A stretch of DNA of 36,054 nt, taken from the NCBI GenBank assembly GCA_018065935.1, contig JAGHSJ010000408.1:1-36054 (forward strand). Direction: 5' to 3'. Within the stretch, counting starts at the first letter, position 1, and each line of letters starts with the position of its first letter. The translations under genes and the position numbers were made by a program. The notes beneath the pieces were generated by a model. It did no database searches. It was not told the origin of the DNA and saw nothing but the letters and a program-made list of their open reading frames with translations. The stretch is from Candidatus Kurthia equi (GTDB lineage Bacteria; Bacillota; Bacilli; Bacillales_A; Planococcaceae). Shown one piece after another: positions 1-8,780 of this stretch.

Positions 1-20
1 ACATAAAGGAGTACATACCT

Positions 21-1382
21 ATGAATCAATTGACATCTAAGCGTAGATTGCTTATTGATTCTTTACTAGCTTGCGCATTTCTAGCTCTCGTTATCTTTGC
101 AATTGTTTACTTATTTATTTTTAATAAGTCCTCTGAAAAAGTTATAGCTGCAGAACCAGAACAAGTATCTACAGTGAAAACGAATGATAAATTTGTTCAA
201 ACTATCAGTTTACAAAAAAATTCACATCAGGGGAACTACATTATAAAATACCCAAAAACAACTTCTACAAAGCTCAACAAAGCTGTAAAAGAATCAGTCA
301 GTATGACAAAAAAATCATTTTTAAGTAAATCCTCTAAGAACTCTACTTTATATGTAGATTACAAATTTATTAAGCATAAAAAACTATACTCGTTTGTTTT
401 AACACAAAAAGTATTAGAAGGTACAGCTTTTAAAGAAAAAAATATTTCTACATTCATTGTTAACTCTGAAAATAAAGAATTACTGACATTAAGTGACATT
501 ATACCTAGCGAAAAAAAACTAGCTACGATTACATCAATGATTGAAAAAAACTTTGCAAAAGATTCAAAAGTCATTGCCTATAATTCAAAACATAAAAAGA
601 AATTAAAAATTGATCCAAGACCTATTAGCTTTAAAAATATAGCTTTGTCTAATACTAATTTATATTTTTTCTTTAGGAGTGAAAATTATACAATGCCATT
701 TGATGAAACGATTCGAGTTGCCATTCCACTAGATAAAATTCAAAATTCGTTAGCAAAAAATTTACAAAAACCGAAAATAAAGAAAACAGCTACTCAAGAA
801 GCAAACAAAACTGAGAAGTATGTAGCATTAACTTTTGATGATGGTCCAAACGCTACATCCACTAAAAAGATTCTAGCTACATTAAAAAAAGAAAAAGTGC
901 CAGCTACCTTCTTTATTTTAGGTCAGCAAGCGAAAGCATATCCTGCAATCGTCAAACAAATTTATACAGCGGGACATGAACTTGGCAACCACTCATACTC
1001 TCATCCGGATTTATCCATGCTGAATGAAGCAAAAATTAAATCTGAAATTAATTTAACGAATAAGTATATTCAGGCTGCTTCTGGTCATAAACCGACCGTA
1101 TTCCGCCCACCTTATGGTGCACGTAATGATCAGGTGACGAAATTGGCTAAATTACCAACAGTTTTATGGACGGTCGATACACTCGACTGGCAAAATCATC
1201 AAACAAAAAGTATTTTAGCTAATATTAATGCTGAAAAGTCTAAATACACTATTGTTTTAATGCATGATATCCATATGACTTCAGCAGAAGCTTTACCCTA
1301 TGTTATTGAGCAACTAAAAAAAGATCATTACACATTTGTCACAGCCTCTGAAATGTTAGCGATACAAAACAATACCAAATAA
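21..1382 (+). CDS. Membrane-anchored polysaccharide deacetylase, PdaC-like
   Basis: Probable peptidoglycan or polysaccharide N-deacetylase acting outside the membrane. An N-terminal membrane anchor (about residues 10-34, after a basic stretch) is followed by a Lys-rich region of about 200 residues resembling the DUF4163/DUF3298 part of PdaC, then a C-terminal NodB domain from about residue 265. All five NodB motifs are visible: TFDDGP (D273, D274), HSYSH metal ligands (H324, H328), RPPYG (R362), DTLDW (D386 to W390) and LMHDIH (H415, H418), so the enzyme looks catalytically complete. Its 453 residues are close to B. subtilis PdaC length. The ATG has AAAGGAG 9 bases upstream. It is monocistronic here and ends at a hairpin shared with the convergent operon. 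The NodB call is firm; the exact substrate is inferred from the domain pairing. Confidence 0.9.
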   Translation: MNQLTSKRRLLIDSLLACAFLALVIFAIVYLFIFNKSSEKVIAAEPEQVSTVKTNDKFVQTISLQKNSHQGNYIIKYPKTTSTKLNKAVKESVSMTKKSFLSKSSKNSTLYVDYKFIKHKKLYSFVLTQKVLEGTAFKEKNISTFIVNSENKELLTLSDIIPSEKKLATITSMIEKNFAKDSKVIAYNSKHKKKLKIDPRPISFKNIALSNTNLYFFFRSENYTMPFDETIRVAIPLDKIQNSLAKNLQKPKIKKTATQEANKTEKYVALTFDDGPNATSTKKILATLKKEKVPATFFILGQQAKAYPAIVKQIYTAGHELGNHSYSHPDLSMLNEAKIKSEINLTNKYIQAASGHKPTVFRPPYGARNDQVTKLAKLPTVLWTVDTLDWQNHQTKSILANINAEKSKYTIVLMHDIHMTSAEALPYVIEQLKKDHYTFVTASEMLAIQNNTK

Positions 1383-1390
1383 CTTTTTAT

Positions 1391-1442
1391 AAAAAAATGA
1401 GCAACTTCGACGGCTATAGGCTGTCGTTGTTACTCATTTTTT
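1391..1442. terminator. Bidirectional terminator between convergent genes
   Basis: An A-tract and ATGAG at 1392-1401 pair with CTCAT plus a T-tract at 1433-1442, and an inner stem (CGACGGC with GCTGTCG, one G-U pair) closes on a TATAG loop. It has U-tails in both directions, serving the deacetylase gene and the minus-strand dehydrogenase operon. Confidence 0.8.
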
Positions 1443-1460
1443 ATGTTCACCTTATGTGGG

Positions 1461-2654
1461 CTAAAAATCAAACGTCCATGGGGGTAATGTATGCGATAGT
1501 TCTTTATCTTGGCGATTTCCTAATACATAGTCAGCCTGCATTAATGTATGGATTTCACGTGTTCCCTCATAAATGACCGGTGCTTTTGAATTTCTCAAAT
1601 AACGGGCCACGGGGTAATCATCTGAATAGCCATAAGCTCCATGAATTTGCACAGCGTCATCTGCCGCTTGGTTCGCAAAATCGCATGCCTGCCATTTTGC
1701 TAAAGATGTTTCACGTGTATTTCGAATCCCTTGATTTTTCAACTCACCCGCACGATAAACAAGTAATCGACTCATTTGATAGCCAGCTTCCATTTTCGCA
1801 ATCATCTGTTTGACTAACTGATGCTCACCAATGGCCTGTCCGAAGGTGTGACGTTCATGGCTGTAGCGAACGCTCGCCTCAATACATGCTTGTATTAAAC
1901 CTACTGCTCCTGCAGCTACTGTGAATCGGCCATTATCTAATGCCGACATCGCAATTTTAAATCCTTCACCTTCTTGACCAAGTAAGTTTTCTTTTGGAAT
2001 CATGATATCCTCAAAAAACAACTCACCCGTATTTCCCGAGCGAATACCATACTTACCTTTAATGGCTTTAGATGAAAAACCAACCATTTCTCGTTCAACT
2101 ATGAAAGCAGAGATACCATGATGCTTCGCTTCCTTATCTGTGTAAGCAAATACGATGAAATAATCGGCTATGTCACACAGAGAAATCCATGTTTTTTGCC
2201 CATTCAAACGGTAGTAATCACCTTCTAATACCGCATGTGACGACATACTTGCGACATCAGACCCTGCTCCCGGTTCTGTTAAGCCAAAAGCACCTATCTT
2301 TTCCCCTTTTGCTTGGGGAATAAGATAGCGTTGCTTCTGCTCCTCTGTCCCCCACTGTAAGAGCGTCATACTGTTCAAACCTGTATGAACGGATACAGCT
2401 GTTCGAAAAGCCGTGTCACCGCATTCCAGCTCTTCACAAGCGATAGCTAATGCATTGTAATCCATACCGCTACCGCCATATTTTTCTGGTATACAAATAC
2501 CAAGCAAACCTAAATCAGCTAAACGCGTCCAAATTTTTGGATCAAAAGCCCCCTGTGCATCCCATTCTGAAATATGGGGAATGATTTCTGCATCCACAAA
2601 GCTTCTGACCGTTTGTCTTAGCATTTTTTGTTCGTCTGAAAAACGAAAATCCAT
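1461..2654 (-). CDS. Acyl-CoA dehydrogenase, glutaryl-CoA dehydrogenase-like
   Basis: FAD-dependent acyl-CoA dehydrogenase of 397 residues with the full family fold: FGLTEPGAGSD for FAD/substrate binding (about 123-133) and the catalytic base in IYEGTREIH (E363). At residues 81-90 the sequence TAFRTAVSVH aligns with the glutaryl-CoA dehydrogenase segment whose arginine (R94 in the human enzyme) binds the gamma-carboxylate; here it is R84. The IYEGTxxIH ending also resembles that subfamily. The likely reaction is oxidative decarboxylation of glutaryl-CoA to crotonyl-CoA, a late step of lysine degradation. It is the last gene of a three-gene operon, 11 bp after the preceding stop, with AGGATAGGGGA as ribosome binding site. 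Family assignment is firm; substrate is inferred from R84 and the neighbours. Confidence 0.85.
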   Translation of the reverse strand: MDFRFSDEQKMLRQTVRSFVDAEIIPHISEWDAQGAFDPKIWTRLADLGLLGICIPEKYGGSGMDYNALAIACEELECGDTAFRTAVSVHTGLNSMTLLQWGTEEQKQRYLIPQAKGEKIGAFGLTEPGAGSDVASMSSHAVLEGDYYRLNGQKTWISLCDIADYFIVFAYTDKEAKHHGISAFIVEREMVGFSSKAIKGKYGIRSGNTGELFFEDIMIPKENLLGQEGEGFKIAMSALDNGRFTVAAGAVGLIQACIEASVRYSHERHTFGQAIGEHQLVKQMIAKMEAGYQMSRLLVYRAGELKNQGIRNTRETSLAKWQACDFANQAADDAVQIHGAYGYSDDYPVARYLRNSKAPVIYEGTREIHTLMQADYVLGNRQDKELSHTLPPWTFDF

Positions 2655-2665
2655 ATCGCATTCCC

Positions 2666-3841
2666 CTATCCTTTAATGATATTGGTCGATAGTAGCATCG
2701 TTTCTGTAATTGTTACGCCATGATGATTCATTTCATTCATATACGCTTCTCCTGGTACGGCTTTCTCTGGTGGGATAACACCTCGTTCGGTAATTGTACC
2801 GTCACCAACTAGTTGTGCCACGACTGAAATCGTAGTTGCAGTAGCTAATGCCATTGCTGTTACACTACTATTTTTATCTCGATACGTCACCATCTCATAC
2901 TGGAATGAAGCACGCTCTTCATTTGCCTCTCCATGCACTTCCACACGAAGTAACACAACATCTTCTTTGTCCCCTAGTTGTAATTTATCATTTAAATAAT
3001 TTTTTAAGACGTCACGCATCTCTACGGTTTGACCATCATTTAATGTAACTAAATTTTCTTTCTTCGTTAAACCCAAATCAACTAATAATTTGAAACGTTC
3101 CGCATGGCCTGCATAGCGAATCGTTTTATATTCTAATGACTGCAATTTAGGAAAACTTTGCGGTAATGTTGATAAGCCACCGCTTGTTAAAAATGCCTCT
3201 AATCCTGTATAGCCAGGGAAATAAAGATTTTCTACCTCTGTCAATGACGGTAATTCACGGAATATCCCATCACGAATGATGACAGATGGATTTGTATAGT
3301 GGTCAAATACTCCATCTAGAGAGAAAACAACATTATAGTTCAACGGCGGCTGTTTAACCGTTGGAATGCCACCTACGTAAAGCTTCATCCCACTCACATG
3401 GTCTAGTTTAGAAGCACCATAGCCCGCTAAAATATTGGTCATACCCGGAGCTACCCCTAAATCAGGGATAATTGTTACGCCTTTTTCTTTTGCTTGGTCA
3501 TTTAACTTCAATACTTCATCCGTAATTCCATCAATATGACCGCCTAAATCTACTGAGTGCACACCTATCTCAATCGCCATTTTTGCCACACGTAAATTAA
3601 AGGAATAAAATAATGCATTCACAACTACATCTGCCTTACTCATTACGTCACGTAATTGTTCCTCATCATTGGCATCTACTTTCAGAACTTCTACCTTGTC
3701 TGTGTTGAGATGATCTACAAATTTCTGTGCTTGTTCGACATTTAAATCAGCTAAATAAACATGCTCTACTTTTGAACTGTTAACCATATCTCTGGCAATC
3801 TCTTTCCCCATCAGTCCTGCTCCTAAAATTGTTACATTCAT
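2666..3841 (-). CDS. Saccharopine dehydrogenase family protein, probable lysine 6-dehydrogenase
   Basis: NAD(P)-dependent dehydrogenase of 391 residues. It opens with a Rossmann motif (GAGLMG, residues 7-12), has an acidic residue at the end of beta-2 (YLADLN), then a C-terminal saccharopine-dehydrogenase-type domain with the segment PDLGVAPGMTNILAGY. Family members of this length include the lysine 6-dehydrogenase of Geobacillus, which oxidatively deaminates lysine to allysine/piperideine-6-carboxylate, as well as true saccharopine dehydrogenases. The adjacent aldehyde dehydrogenase is what would be needed next in either case. No separate lysine-ketoglutarate reductase gene is present, which favours the one-step lysine 6-dehydrogenase reading. 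It is the middle gene of the operon, 22 bp after the aldehyde dehydrogenase, with GGGGGC upstream of the ATG. Confidence 0.8.
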   Translation of the reverse strand: MNVTILGAGLMGKEIARDMVNSSKVEHVYLADLNVEQAQKFVDHLNTDKVEVLKVDANDEEQLRDVMSKADVVVNALFYSFNLRVAKMAIEIGVHSVDLGGHIDGITDEVLKLNDQAKEKGVTIIPDLGVAPGMTNILAGYGASKLDHVSGMKLYVGGIPTVKQPPLNYNVVFSLDGVFDHYTNPSVIIRDGIFRELPSLTEVENLYFPGYTGLEAFLTSGGLSTLPQSFPKLQSLEYKTIRYAGHAERFKLLVDLGLTKKENLVTLNDGQTVEMRDVLKNYLNDKLQLGDKEDVVLLRVEVHGEANEERASFQYEMVTYRDKNSSVTAMALATATTISVVAQLVGDGTITERGVIPPEKAVPGEAYMNEMNHHGVTITETMLLSTNIIKG

Positions 3842-3863
3842 GATAATGCCCCCTTATATGAAT

Positions 3864-5342
3864 TTATTCAGTATCAATTTGTGCTCGCTGTAATTTTCCG
3901 CTGTAATCAATATAAACACTCTTCCACTCTGTATAGACATCTAAAGCTTGGACACCCGAATCTCGATGTCCATTCCCAGTCCCTTTTGTTCCACCGAATG
4001 GCAAATGAATTTCTGCACCCGTTGTTCCTGCGTTGACATAGACAATGCCTGTGTCTAAATCTCTTTGTGCCTCAAACACACGATTAATATCCTGCGTGAA
4101 AATAGAGCTTGAAAGCCCATATTTCACTGAGTTATTAACCTCTATCGCCTCTTGCAAGCTATGAACCGTAATCAATGAAATCACAGGTCCAAAAATTTCT
4201 TCTTGTGCCAAAATCGAATCCCATGCCACATCTGTAAATAAAGTTGGTTCATAATAACTTCCGTCGGCTAGTGCGCCATCATCGGCTATTTTTCCACCTG
4301 TTAGTAGACGAGCCCCTTGATTTAAACCTTGTTGCGTATAGCTATGAATTTTATGCAAAGCCGCTCGATGAATAACAGGTCCAATACTTACCTCTTCATC
4401 TGCACCATCACCTAGTTTTAGTTCGCTCATTGCCGCTAGTAATCGCTGTTCCACCTGTTCTTTCACATCAGCATGGACAATCACACGACTACATGCTGTA
4501 CAACGTTGGCCTGCTGTTCCAAGCGCGCTCCACAAAATCCCTTCTACCGCTAAATCTAAGTCTGCATCTTCCAAAACAATAATGGCATTTTTACCACCCA
4601 TTTCAAGCGATACTTTCTTTAAGTGTTTGCCACCTAATTCAGCCACTTTACTGCCTGTTTCAGTTGAACCAGTAAAGGAGATTACTTTCACGTCTGGATG
4701 TTCAATTAAAGTTGTCCCCACATCGTTACCGGAGCCAAAAACAACATTCGCTACTCCAGGGGGAATGCCCACTTCATCAAATATTTTTGCTAATTCGTAA
4801 GCCATCATCGGTGTTTCAGTTGATGGTTTCCAAATCACAGCATTACCAGCAACAAGTGCAGGAAATGACTTCCATGTAGCGATAGCGATTGGGAAGTTCC
4901 ACGGTGTAATCAAACCAACGACACCAATCGGACTTCGCACACTCATCGCAAATTTATTAGGCAATTCAGATGGTGTAGTTTGCCCAAACATACGACGACC
5001 TTCACCAGCCATATAAAATGCCATGTCAATTCCTTCTTGCACTTCGCCTCTTGCCTCTTCAATGACTTTACCCATTTCTGCAGTCAAAATTTGAGCTAAC
5101 TGTTCTTTTCGTTCTTTTAATTTTTGACCAATTGCATATAAATAATCTGCTCGTTTGGGTGCTGGTACTAATGCCCAGCTTTTTTGTGCTTTCTTGGCAA
5201 CTTCAATTGCATGATGAACAACTTCCTTTGATGCCATTGGAACTTGTGCAATTTCTTTCCCATTTGCCGGATTTAACACAGGAATTAAGTTCATATCATC
5301 AATCTCTACCCATTGACCATTGACATAATGCTGAAGCTTCAT
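3864..5342 (-). CDS. NAD(P)-dependent aldehyde dehydrogenase
   Basis: Aldehyde dehydrogenase superfamily enzyme of 492 residues, full length. Catalytic and cofactor residues are all present: TPWNF (N149), WKPST (K172), FTGST (about 223-227), LEMGGK (E247), GQRCT nucleophile (C281) and EEIFGPV near residue 390. It is the first gene of the operon with the lysine-dehydrogenase-like and glutaryl-CoA-dehydrogenase-like genes, so the expected substrate is 2-aminoadipate 6-semialdehyde, giving 2-aminoadipate. From sequence alone, succinate-semialdehyde or another semialdehyde is possible. The ATG is preceded by GAGGAGGGAT. I could not pick a confident promoter in the intergenic region upstream (5343-5576), which is shared with the divergent AIM24 gene. 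Confidence 0.85.
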   Translation of the reverse strand: MKLQHYVNGQWVEIDDMNLIPVLNPANGKEIAQVPMASKEVVHHAIEVAKKAQKSWALVPAPKRADYLYAIGQKLKERKEQLAQILTAEMGKVIEEARGEVQEGIDMAFYMAGEGRRMFGQTTPSELPNKFAMSVRSPIGVVGLITPWNFPIAIATWKSFPALVAGNAVIWKPSTETPMMAYELAKIFDEVGIPPGVANVVFGSGNDVGTTLIEHPDVKVISFTGSTETGSKVAELGGKHLKKVSLEMGGKNAIIVLEDADLDLAVEGILWSALGTAGQRCTACSRVIVHADVKEQVEQRLLAAMSELKLGDGADEEVSIGPVIHRAALHKIHSYTQQGLNQGARLLTGGKIADDGALADGSYYEPTLFTDVAWDSILAQEEIFGPVISLITVHSLQEAIEVNNSVKYGLSSSIFTQDINRVFEAQRDLDTGIVYVNAGTTGAEIHLPFGGTKGTGNGHRDSGVQALDVYTEWKSVYIDYSGKLQRAQIDTE

Positions 5343-5514
5343 CCAATCCCTCCTCGTAGAATCATAAGCAATTTACCTTATTTATTAAATATTCTATAAA
5401 TTACCTAAATATCCTTCTTTAAGAAAAGTTTTTTCTACAATATAGTTCCCTTAAAAACCTTTTCATAAAACTTTTTTAGAAGATATTCTTCGAAACTGAA
5501 ACCTTTCGCTAAGA

Positions 5515-5543
5515 TTGCAAGTAGTATAAATAGTATGTATACA
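5515..5543 (+). promoter_or_regulatory. Sigma-A promoter for the AIM24-family gene
   Basis: TTGCAA at 5515-5520 and TATACA at 5538-5543 are separated by exactly 17 bp and lie 34 bp before the start codon. Confidence 0.6.
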
Positions 5544-5576
5544 ATTAAATTTAAAACATCGTAAAGAGAAGAAAAT

Positions 5577-6356
5577 ATGAAGAATGATGAAATTGACTAT
5601 AAATTATATGGTGATGATATGCAATTTGTCGAAATTGAACTTGATCCACAAGAAACGGTGATTGCAGAAGCAGGCTCATTAATGATGATGGATGACCAAA
5701 TTCGAATGGAAACTATTTTTGGTGACACCTCTTCTGCTGGTGGTTTTTTAGATAAATTAAAAGGCGCAGGAAAAAGATTAATTACTGGGGAAAGTTTATT
5801 TATTACCACTTTCACTAATGATGGCCATGGAAAAAAGCATGTATCTTTCGCTTCTCCTTATCCAGGTAAAATTATTCCAATGGATTTACAACAATTAAAC
5901 GGAAAATTAATCTGCCAAAAAGATGCATTTCTAGCAGCTGCAAACGGCGTATCTATAGGTGTAGAATTCCAACGAAAATTAGGCACTGGATTTTTTGGTG
6001 GCGAAGGCTTCATCATGCAAAAATTAGAAGGCGACGATTTAGCATTCATCCACGCTGGAGGAACTGTCGTGAAAAAAGATTTACAACCTGGCGAACGCTT
6101 AAAAATCGACACAGGCTGCCTAGTTGCCATGACATCTGACATAGACTACTCAATCGAAGCAGTCAAAGGTGTAAAAACAGCCCTATTCGGTAGAGAAGGC
6201 CTATTCTTTGCCACACTTGAAGGCCCCGGCTCAGTCTGGGTACAATCAATGCCATTCAATCGACTAGCAAGCCGCGTCTTCTCAGCCGCCCCATCTACCG
6301 GAGGCTCTAGCGAAGAAAAAGGCATCGGTGGACTATCTGACCTCTTTAATAAGTAA
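5577..6356 (+). CDS. AIM24 / TIGR00266 family protein
   Basis: A 259-residue cytosolic protein of the AIM24 (DUF124, TIGR00266) family, recognised from an N-terminal QFVEIELDPQETVIAEAG block, a conserved glycine-rich centre (GFFGGEGFIMQKLEGDDL), and the LKIDTGCLVAM and EGPGSVWVQSMP blocks near the C-terminus. The family adopts a beta-rich trp-RNA-binding attenuation protein-like fold; its biochemical role is not established in bacteria. There is no signal peptide or membrane segment. The start follows a modest GAGAAG ribosome binding site. It stands alone, divergent from the lysine operon, and no clear hairpin follows it before the methyltransferase remnant. Confidence 0.85.
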   Translation: MKNDEIDYKLYGDDMQFVEIELDPQETVIAEAGSLMMMDDQIRMETIFGDTSSAGGFLDKLKGAGKRLITGESLFITTFTNDGHGKKHVSFASPYPGKIIPMDLQQLNGKLICQKDAFLAAANGVSIGVEFQRKLGTGFFGGEGFIMQKLEGDDLAFIHAGGTVVKKDLQPGERLKIDTGCLVAMTSDIDYSIEAVKGVKTALFGREGLFFATLEGPGSVWVQSMPFNRLASRVFSAAPSTGGSSEEKGIGGLSDLFNK

Positions 6357-6509
6357 AGAAAGGAAAAAACGTTCGTTCAAATGCAACAAGTACTGCAAAC
6401 AATTAAGATTGCAGATTGAAAAACATGCAAGCTAAAAGTAGTGTAATTTCATAAAGATGGACATATTTAGTTTCCAGGCATTAGACTTTTAATACAAGGT
6501 GGGAGAAAA

Positions 6510-7218
6510 ATGAACAGTAACAAGTATAAAGATTATTTTACAAAAGACTATTTGATGGGGCCAAATTCGATACGACTTCTCGAGGAGCTCCTAATTAAAA
6601 ATCCAGATGCCCTAACGAGTGGAACAATTCTTGACCTTGGCTGCGGTAAAGCACTTACATCGGTATATATTACCAATGAAACCAATGCAAATACTGTCTA
6701 TGCAACAGATTTATGGATTTCTGCAACAGAAAATTGGGAAACAAGACAAGAGTGGAAACTTGAGGATAAAATGATTCCAATTCATGCGAACGCACTAGAC
6801 TTACCTTTTGCGAATGATTTTTTTGATGCAATTGTAAGCATTGACTCTTACCATTATTACGGCTGTGAGAATGAATTTTTCGCAAAAAAAAATGCTTCCA
6901 CTTTTAAAAAGTGGTGGGTACGCACTAATTAGTGTTCCTGGTTTGAAATCAGAGCTTGAACAAGTACCAGAGATTATGAATGAGTGGCTTGAAGATGCTG
7001 TTGATACTTTCCACAGTGCGAATTGGTAGGAAAAACATATTCAACAAGGCTGTGATGATTTAATCGAGGTGACGGTATATGAATCGGATCAATTCGAAGC
7101 GTGTTGGCAGGACTGGATAAATACGGGGAACGAATATGCGTTAAATGATGCGAAATTTTTAAAGCGTGGCTTAAATGAGTTATTAAACTTTGTCATGATT
7201 GTTGTTCGTAAAAAATAG
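6510..7218 (+). pseudogene. SAM-dependent methyltransferase, broken by a frameshift and a nonsense codon
   Basis: The first 125 or so codons encode a class I methyltransferase with the SAM-binding motif LDLGCGKALTS (about 42-52) and the acidic motif VYATDLW. A run of nine A (6884-6892) shifts the frame by +1; with eight A the reading continues as FFAKKMLPLLKSGGYALIS. In that second frame a TAG at 7027-7029 follows SANW, where homologues plausibly have a second Trp (TGG to TAG), and the frame then stays open to a TAG at 7216-7218 (about 62 more codons). The 5' end is intact, with AGGTGGGAG before the ATG. Two independent lesions make a sequencing artefact unlikely to explain everything. The predicted ancestral protein was about 236 residues; its substrate is unknown. 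Confidence 0.85.
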
Positions 7219-7223
7219 TAACA

Positions 7224-7265
7224 GCAGATAAAACATGTCATGACATGTTTTATCTGCCTTTTTGT
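7224..7265 (+). terminator. Terminator with a perfect 17-bp inverted repeat
   Basis: Positions 7224-7240 and 7241-7257 are exact reverse complements with no spacer, followed by a C and seven T. It lies 5 bp after the methyltransferase remnant, so it still marks the end of that transcription unit. Confidence 0.85.
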
Positions 7266-7299
7266 AAATCTTATTCTTTTAATTTATGTTCATATTCAA

Positions 7300-7512
7300 T
7301 TAGTTAAAACTGTATTACTCTTATTTAAACAAACCACAACAATTATCAATGAAGTACGTTATATTTTAAAAGAATTTGTATACGACGACATCGAAATTGA
7401 AGTTGTACCGAGAATCGGCATTAATTTTATTTAAGAAAACCTTCTAGATTATGAATCTCTTTATCAACCTTGTGATAAGCGTATGTATGAGTATGAAAAG
7501 AAAACTATTTAA
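7300..7512 (+). pseudogene. Probable remnant of a GGDEF-domain (diguanylate cyclase) gene 3' end
   Basis: In the frame running to a TAA at 7432-7434 the peptide EFVYDDIEIEVVPRIGINF looks like the GGDEF beta-strand block usually written as VTxSIGIxF. After that stop the same frame continues as ESLYQPCDKRMYEYEKKTI to a TAA near 7510, which resembles the family's closing motif (LLxxADxAMYxAKxxGKN). The two blocks sit closer than normal and are split by the stop, and the catalytic GGDEF part is absent. No start or ribosome binding site is visible; the left boundary is arbitrary. This is an interpretation from motif resemblance and needs a homology search. Confidence 0.4.
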
Positions 7513-7558
7513 AAGCCCCATCATCGATAAAAATAATTGAGACAAGAATGTATTTATT

Positions 7559-7600
7559 ACAGAAATTCGATTACATAACGAATTTCTGTTTTTCTTTTAC
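7559..7600 (+). terminator. Terminator after the GGDEF remnant
   Basis: ACAGAAATTCG at 7559-7569 pairs with CGAATTTCTGT at 7579-7589, followed by a T-rich tail to 7600. Its placement just after the degraded reading frame supports a former gene ending here. Confidence 0.7.
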
Positions 7601-7616
7601 TCATTTCATTAAAAGT

Positions 7617-7643
7617 TTGTCTTTAAACTTCTTAGGCTATACA
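7617..7643 (+). promoter_or_regulatory. Candidate promoter for the metalloprotease gene
   Basis: TTGTCT at 7617-7622 and TATACA at 7638-7643, with a short 15-bp spacer. It is the best sigma-A-like match in the gap but below consensus spacing. Confidence 0.35.
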
Positions 7644-7724
7644 ATAGAGAGATTATAAAAAAAACGAGCGTTTTTAATTAATAATTATTAAAAATACGCA
7701 TTAAAAGGAGGACTTTCATTTAAA

Positions 7725-8780
7725 ATGACAAAGAAGCTTTTATTGTTGCTATCTCTTTTAATGGTTGTACTCCTTGCCTATGCATTTATTATCGAACCCA
7801 AATATTCTTCTGACTCCAAGCCTGTTATAAAAAAGGTAACTACCGCCAATCAAACGGATTTTGAAACAGGCGACAAAATTATTAAAGAGTTACAAGAAAA
7901 ACATGGAGATTTATTATATAACGAGTTTATGGACAAAGAGGACTTTGGAAATGAGACGGAATTAGATGAAAAGAGTTTAAGTCGATTGCAAGAATTCACT
8001 GATTCAGAGGATTCAAAAATAATTGATGCGTTAGAATATCCAGAGGAACCGATTGAGAGTGAACCTGTTATAAAAGAAAAGTCCGTAATATCCTTTAGAA
8101 TTCATAAAGATCAATTAAAAAAAGTCAAAGCCTCTCGCGACGATGAATTTTCTTCTTTTATTAAAAATACAAAGCTTCAAAATGAATTATGGCAGCGTTT
8201 TGCTCATTTAGTTCCTGTTGAAAACAGAGAGATGATTAAACGCTTTAAAGTAATGACAGACGGTGCCGACAATACGCTTGGCTACGTACAACAGATGTAT
8301 GACGAAAATTATTGGGAACTCGCGTTAGATTATAAGGATGCTGAAAATCTCAAAGATTTATACGCAACCCTTATTCACGAATTCGGCCATTTATTTTCTT
8401 TAAATTCCTCTGAGTACACTAAAAACAAAGACTGTTCAACAGATAAGTTATTAGATGTTTGTTATAAACAGAATACGTATATTTATGATTTTTATCAGCA
8501 GTTTTGGCAAGATGATTTAATAGATGAATGGCCTGGTACCTCTGCTTCAGAAGATGAGCTAATCGACTTCTACGATGCACATTTTGATGAATTTGTCTCC
8601 GATTATGCAACAACAGATGTGATAGAAGATTTTGCTGAGTCTTGGATGTACTTTATTCTTATTAAGAAACCTAAAAGTAAAGAAATAGCGGATGATAAAA
8701 TACTCTTTTTCTATCAATATCCTGAATTAGTTCAATTACGTAATACACTTCTTAAAAATTTATCTGAACACTATAAATAA
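7725..8780 (+). CDS. Predicted secreted or membrane-tethered zinc metalloprotease
   Basis: A 351-residue protein with an N-terminal hydrophobic segment (about residues 4-23) that would export it or anchor it with the bulk outside. An acidic linker (about 40-110) precedes a zincin-like domain: LIHEFGHLFSLN gives H218, E219 and H222 of an HExxH site, and YATTDVIEDFAESW (about 294-307) supplies acidic candidates for a third zinc ligand (E301 or E305). Two cysteines just after the active site (C237, C246) could form a disulfide in an exported protein. I do not recognise a named family. AAGGAGG lies upstream with a rather long 13-base spacing to the ATG. It is monocistronic, between a decayed region and a strong terminator. 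Confidence 0.75.
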   Translation: MTKKLLLLLSLLMVVLLAYAFIIEPKYSSDSKPVIKKVTTANQTDFETGDKIIKELQEKHGDLLYNEFMDKEDFGNETELDEKSLSRLQEFTDSEDSKIIDALEYPEEPIESEPVIKEKSVISFRIHKDQLKKVKASRDDEFSSFIKNTKLQNELWQRFAHLVPVENREMIKRFKVMTDGADNTLGYVQQMYDENYWELALDYKDAENLKDLYATLIHEFGHLFSLNSSEYTKNKDCSTDKLLDVCYKQNTYIYDFYQQFWQDDLIDEWPGTSASEDELIDFYDAHFDEFVSDYATTDVIEDFAESWMYFILIKKPKSKEIADDKILFFYQYPELVQLRNTLLKNLSEHYK

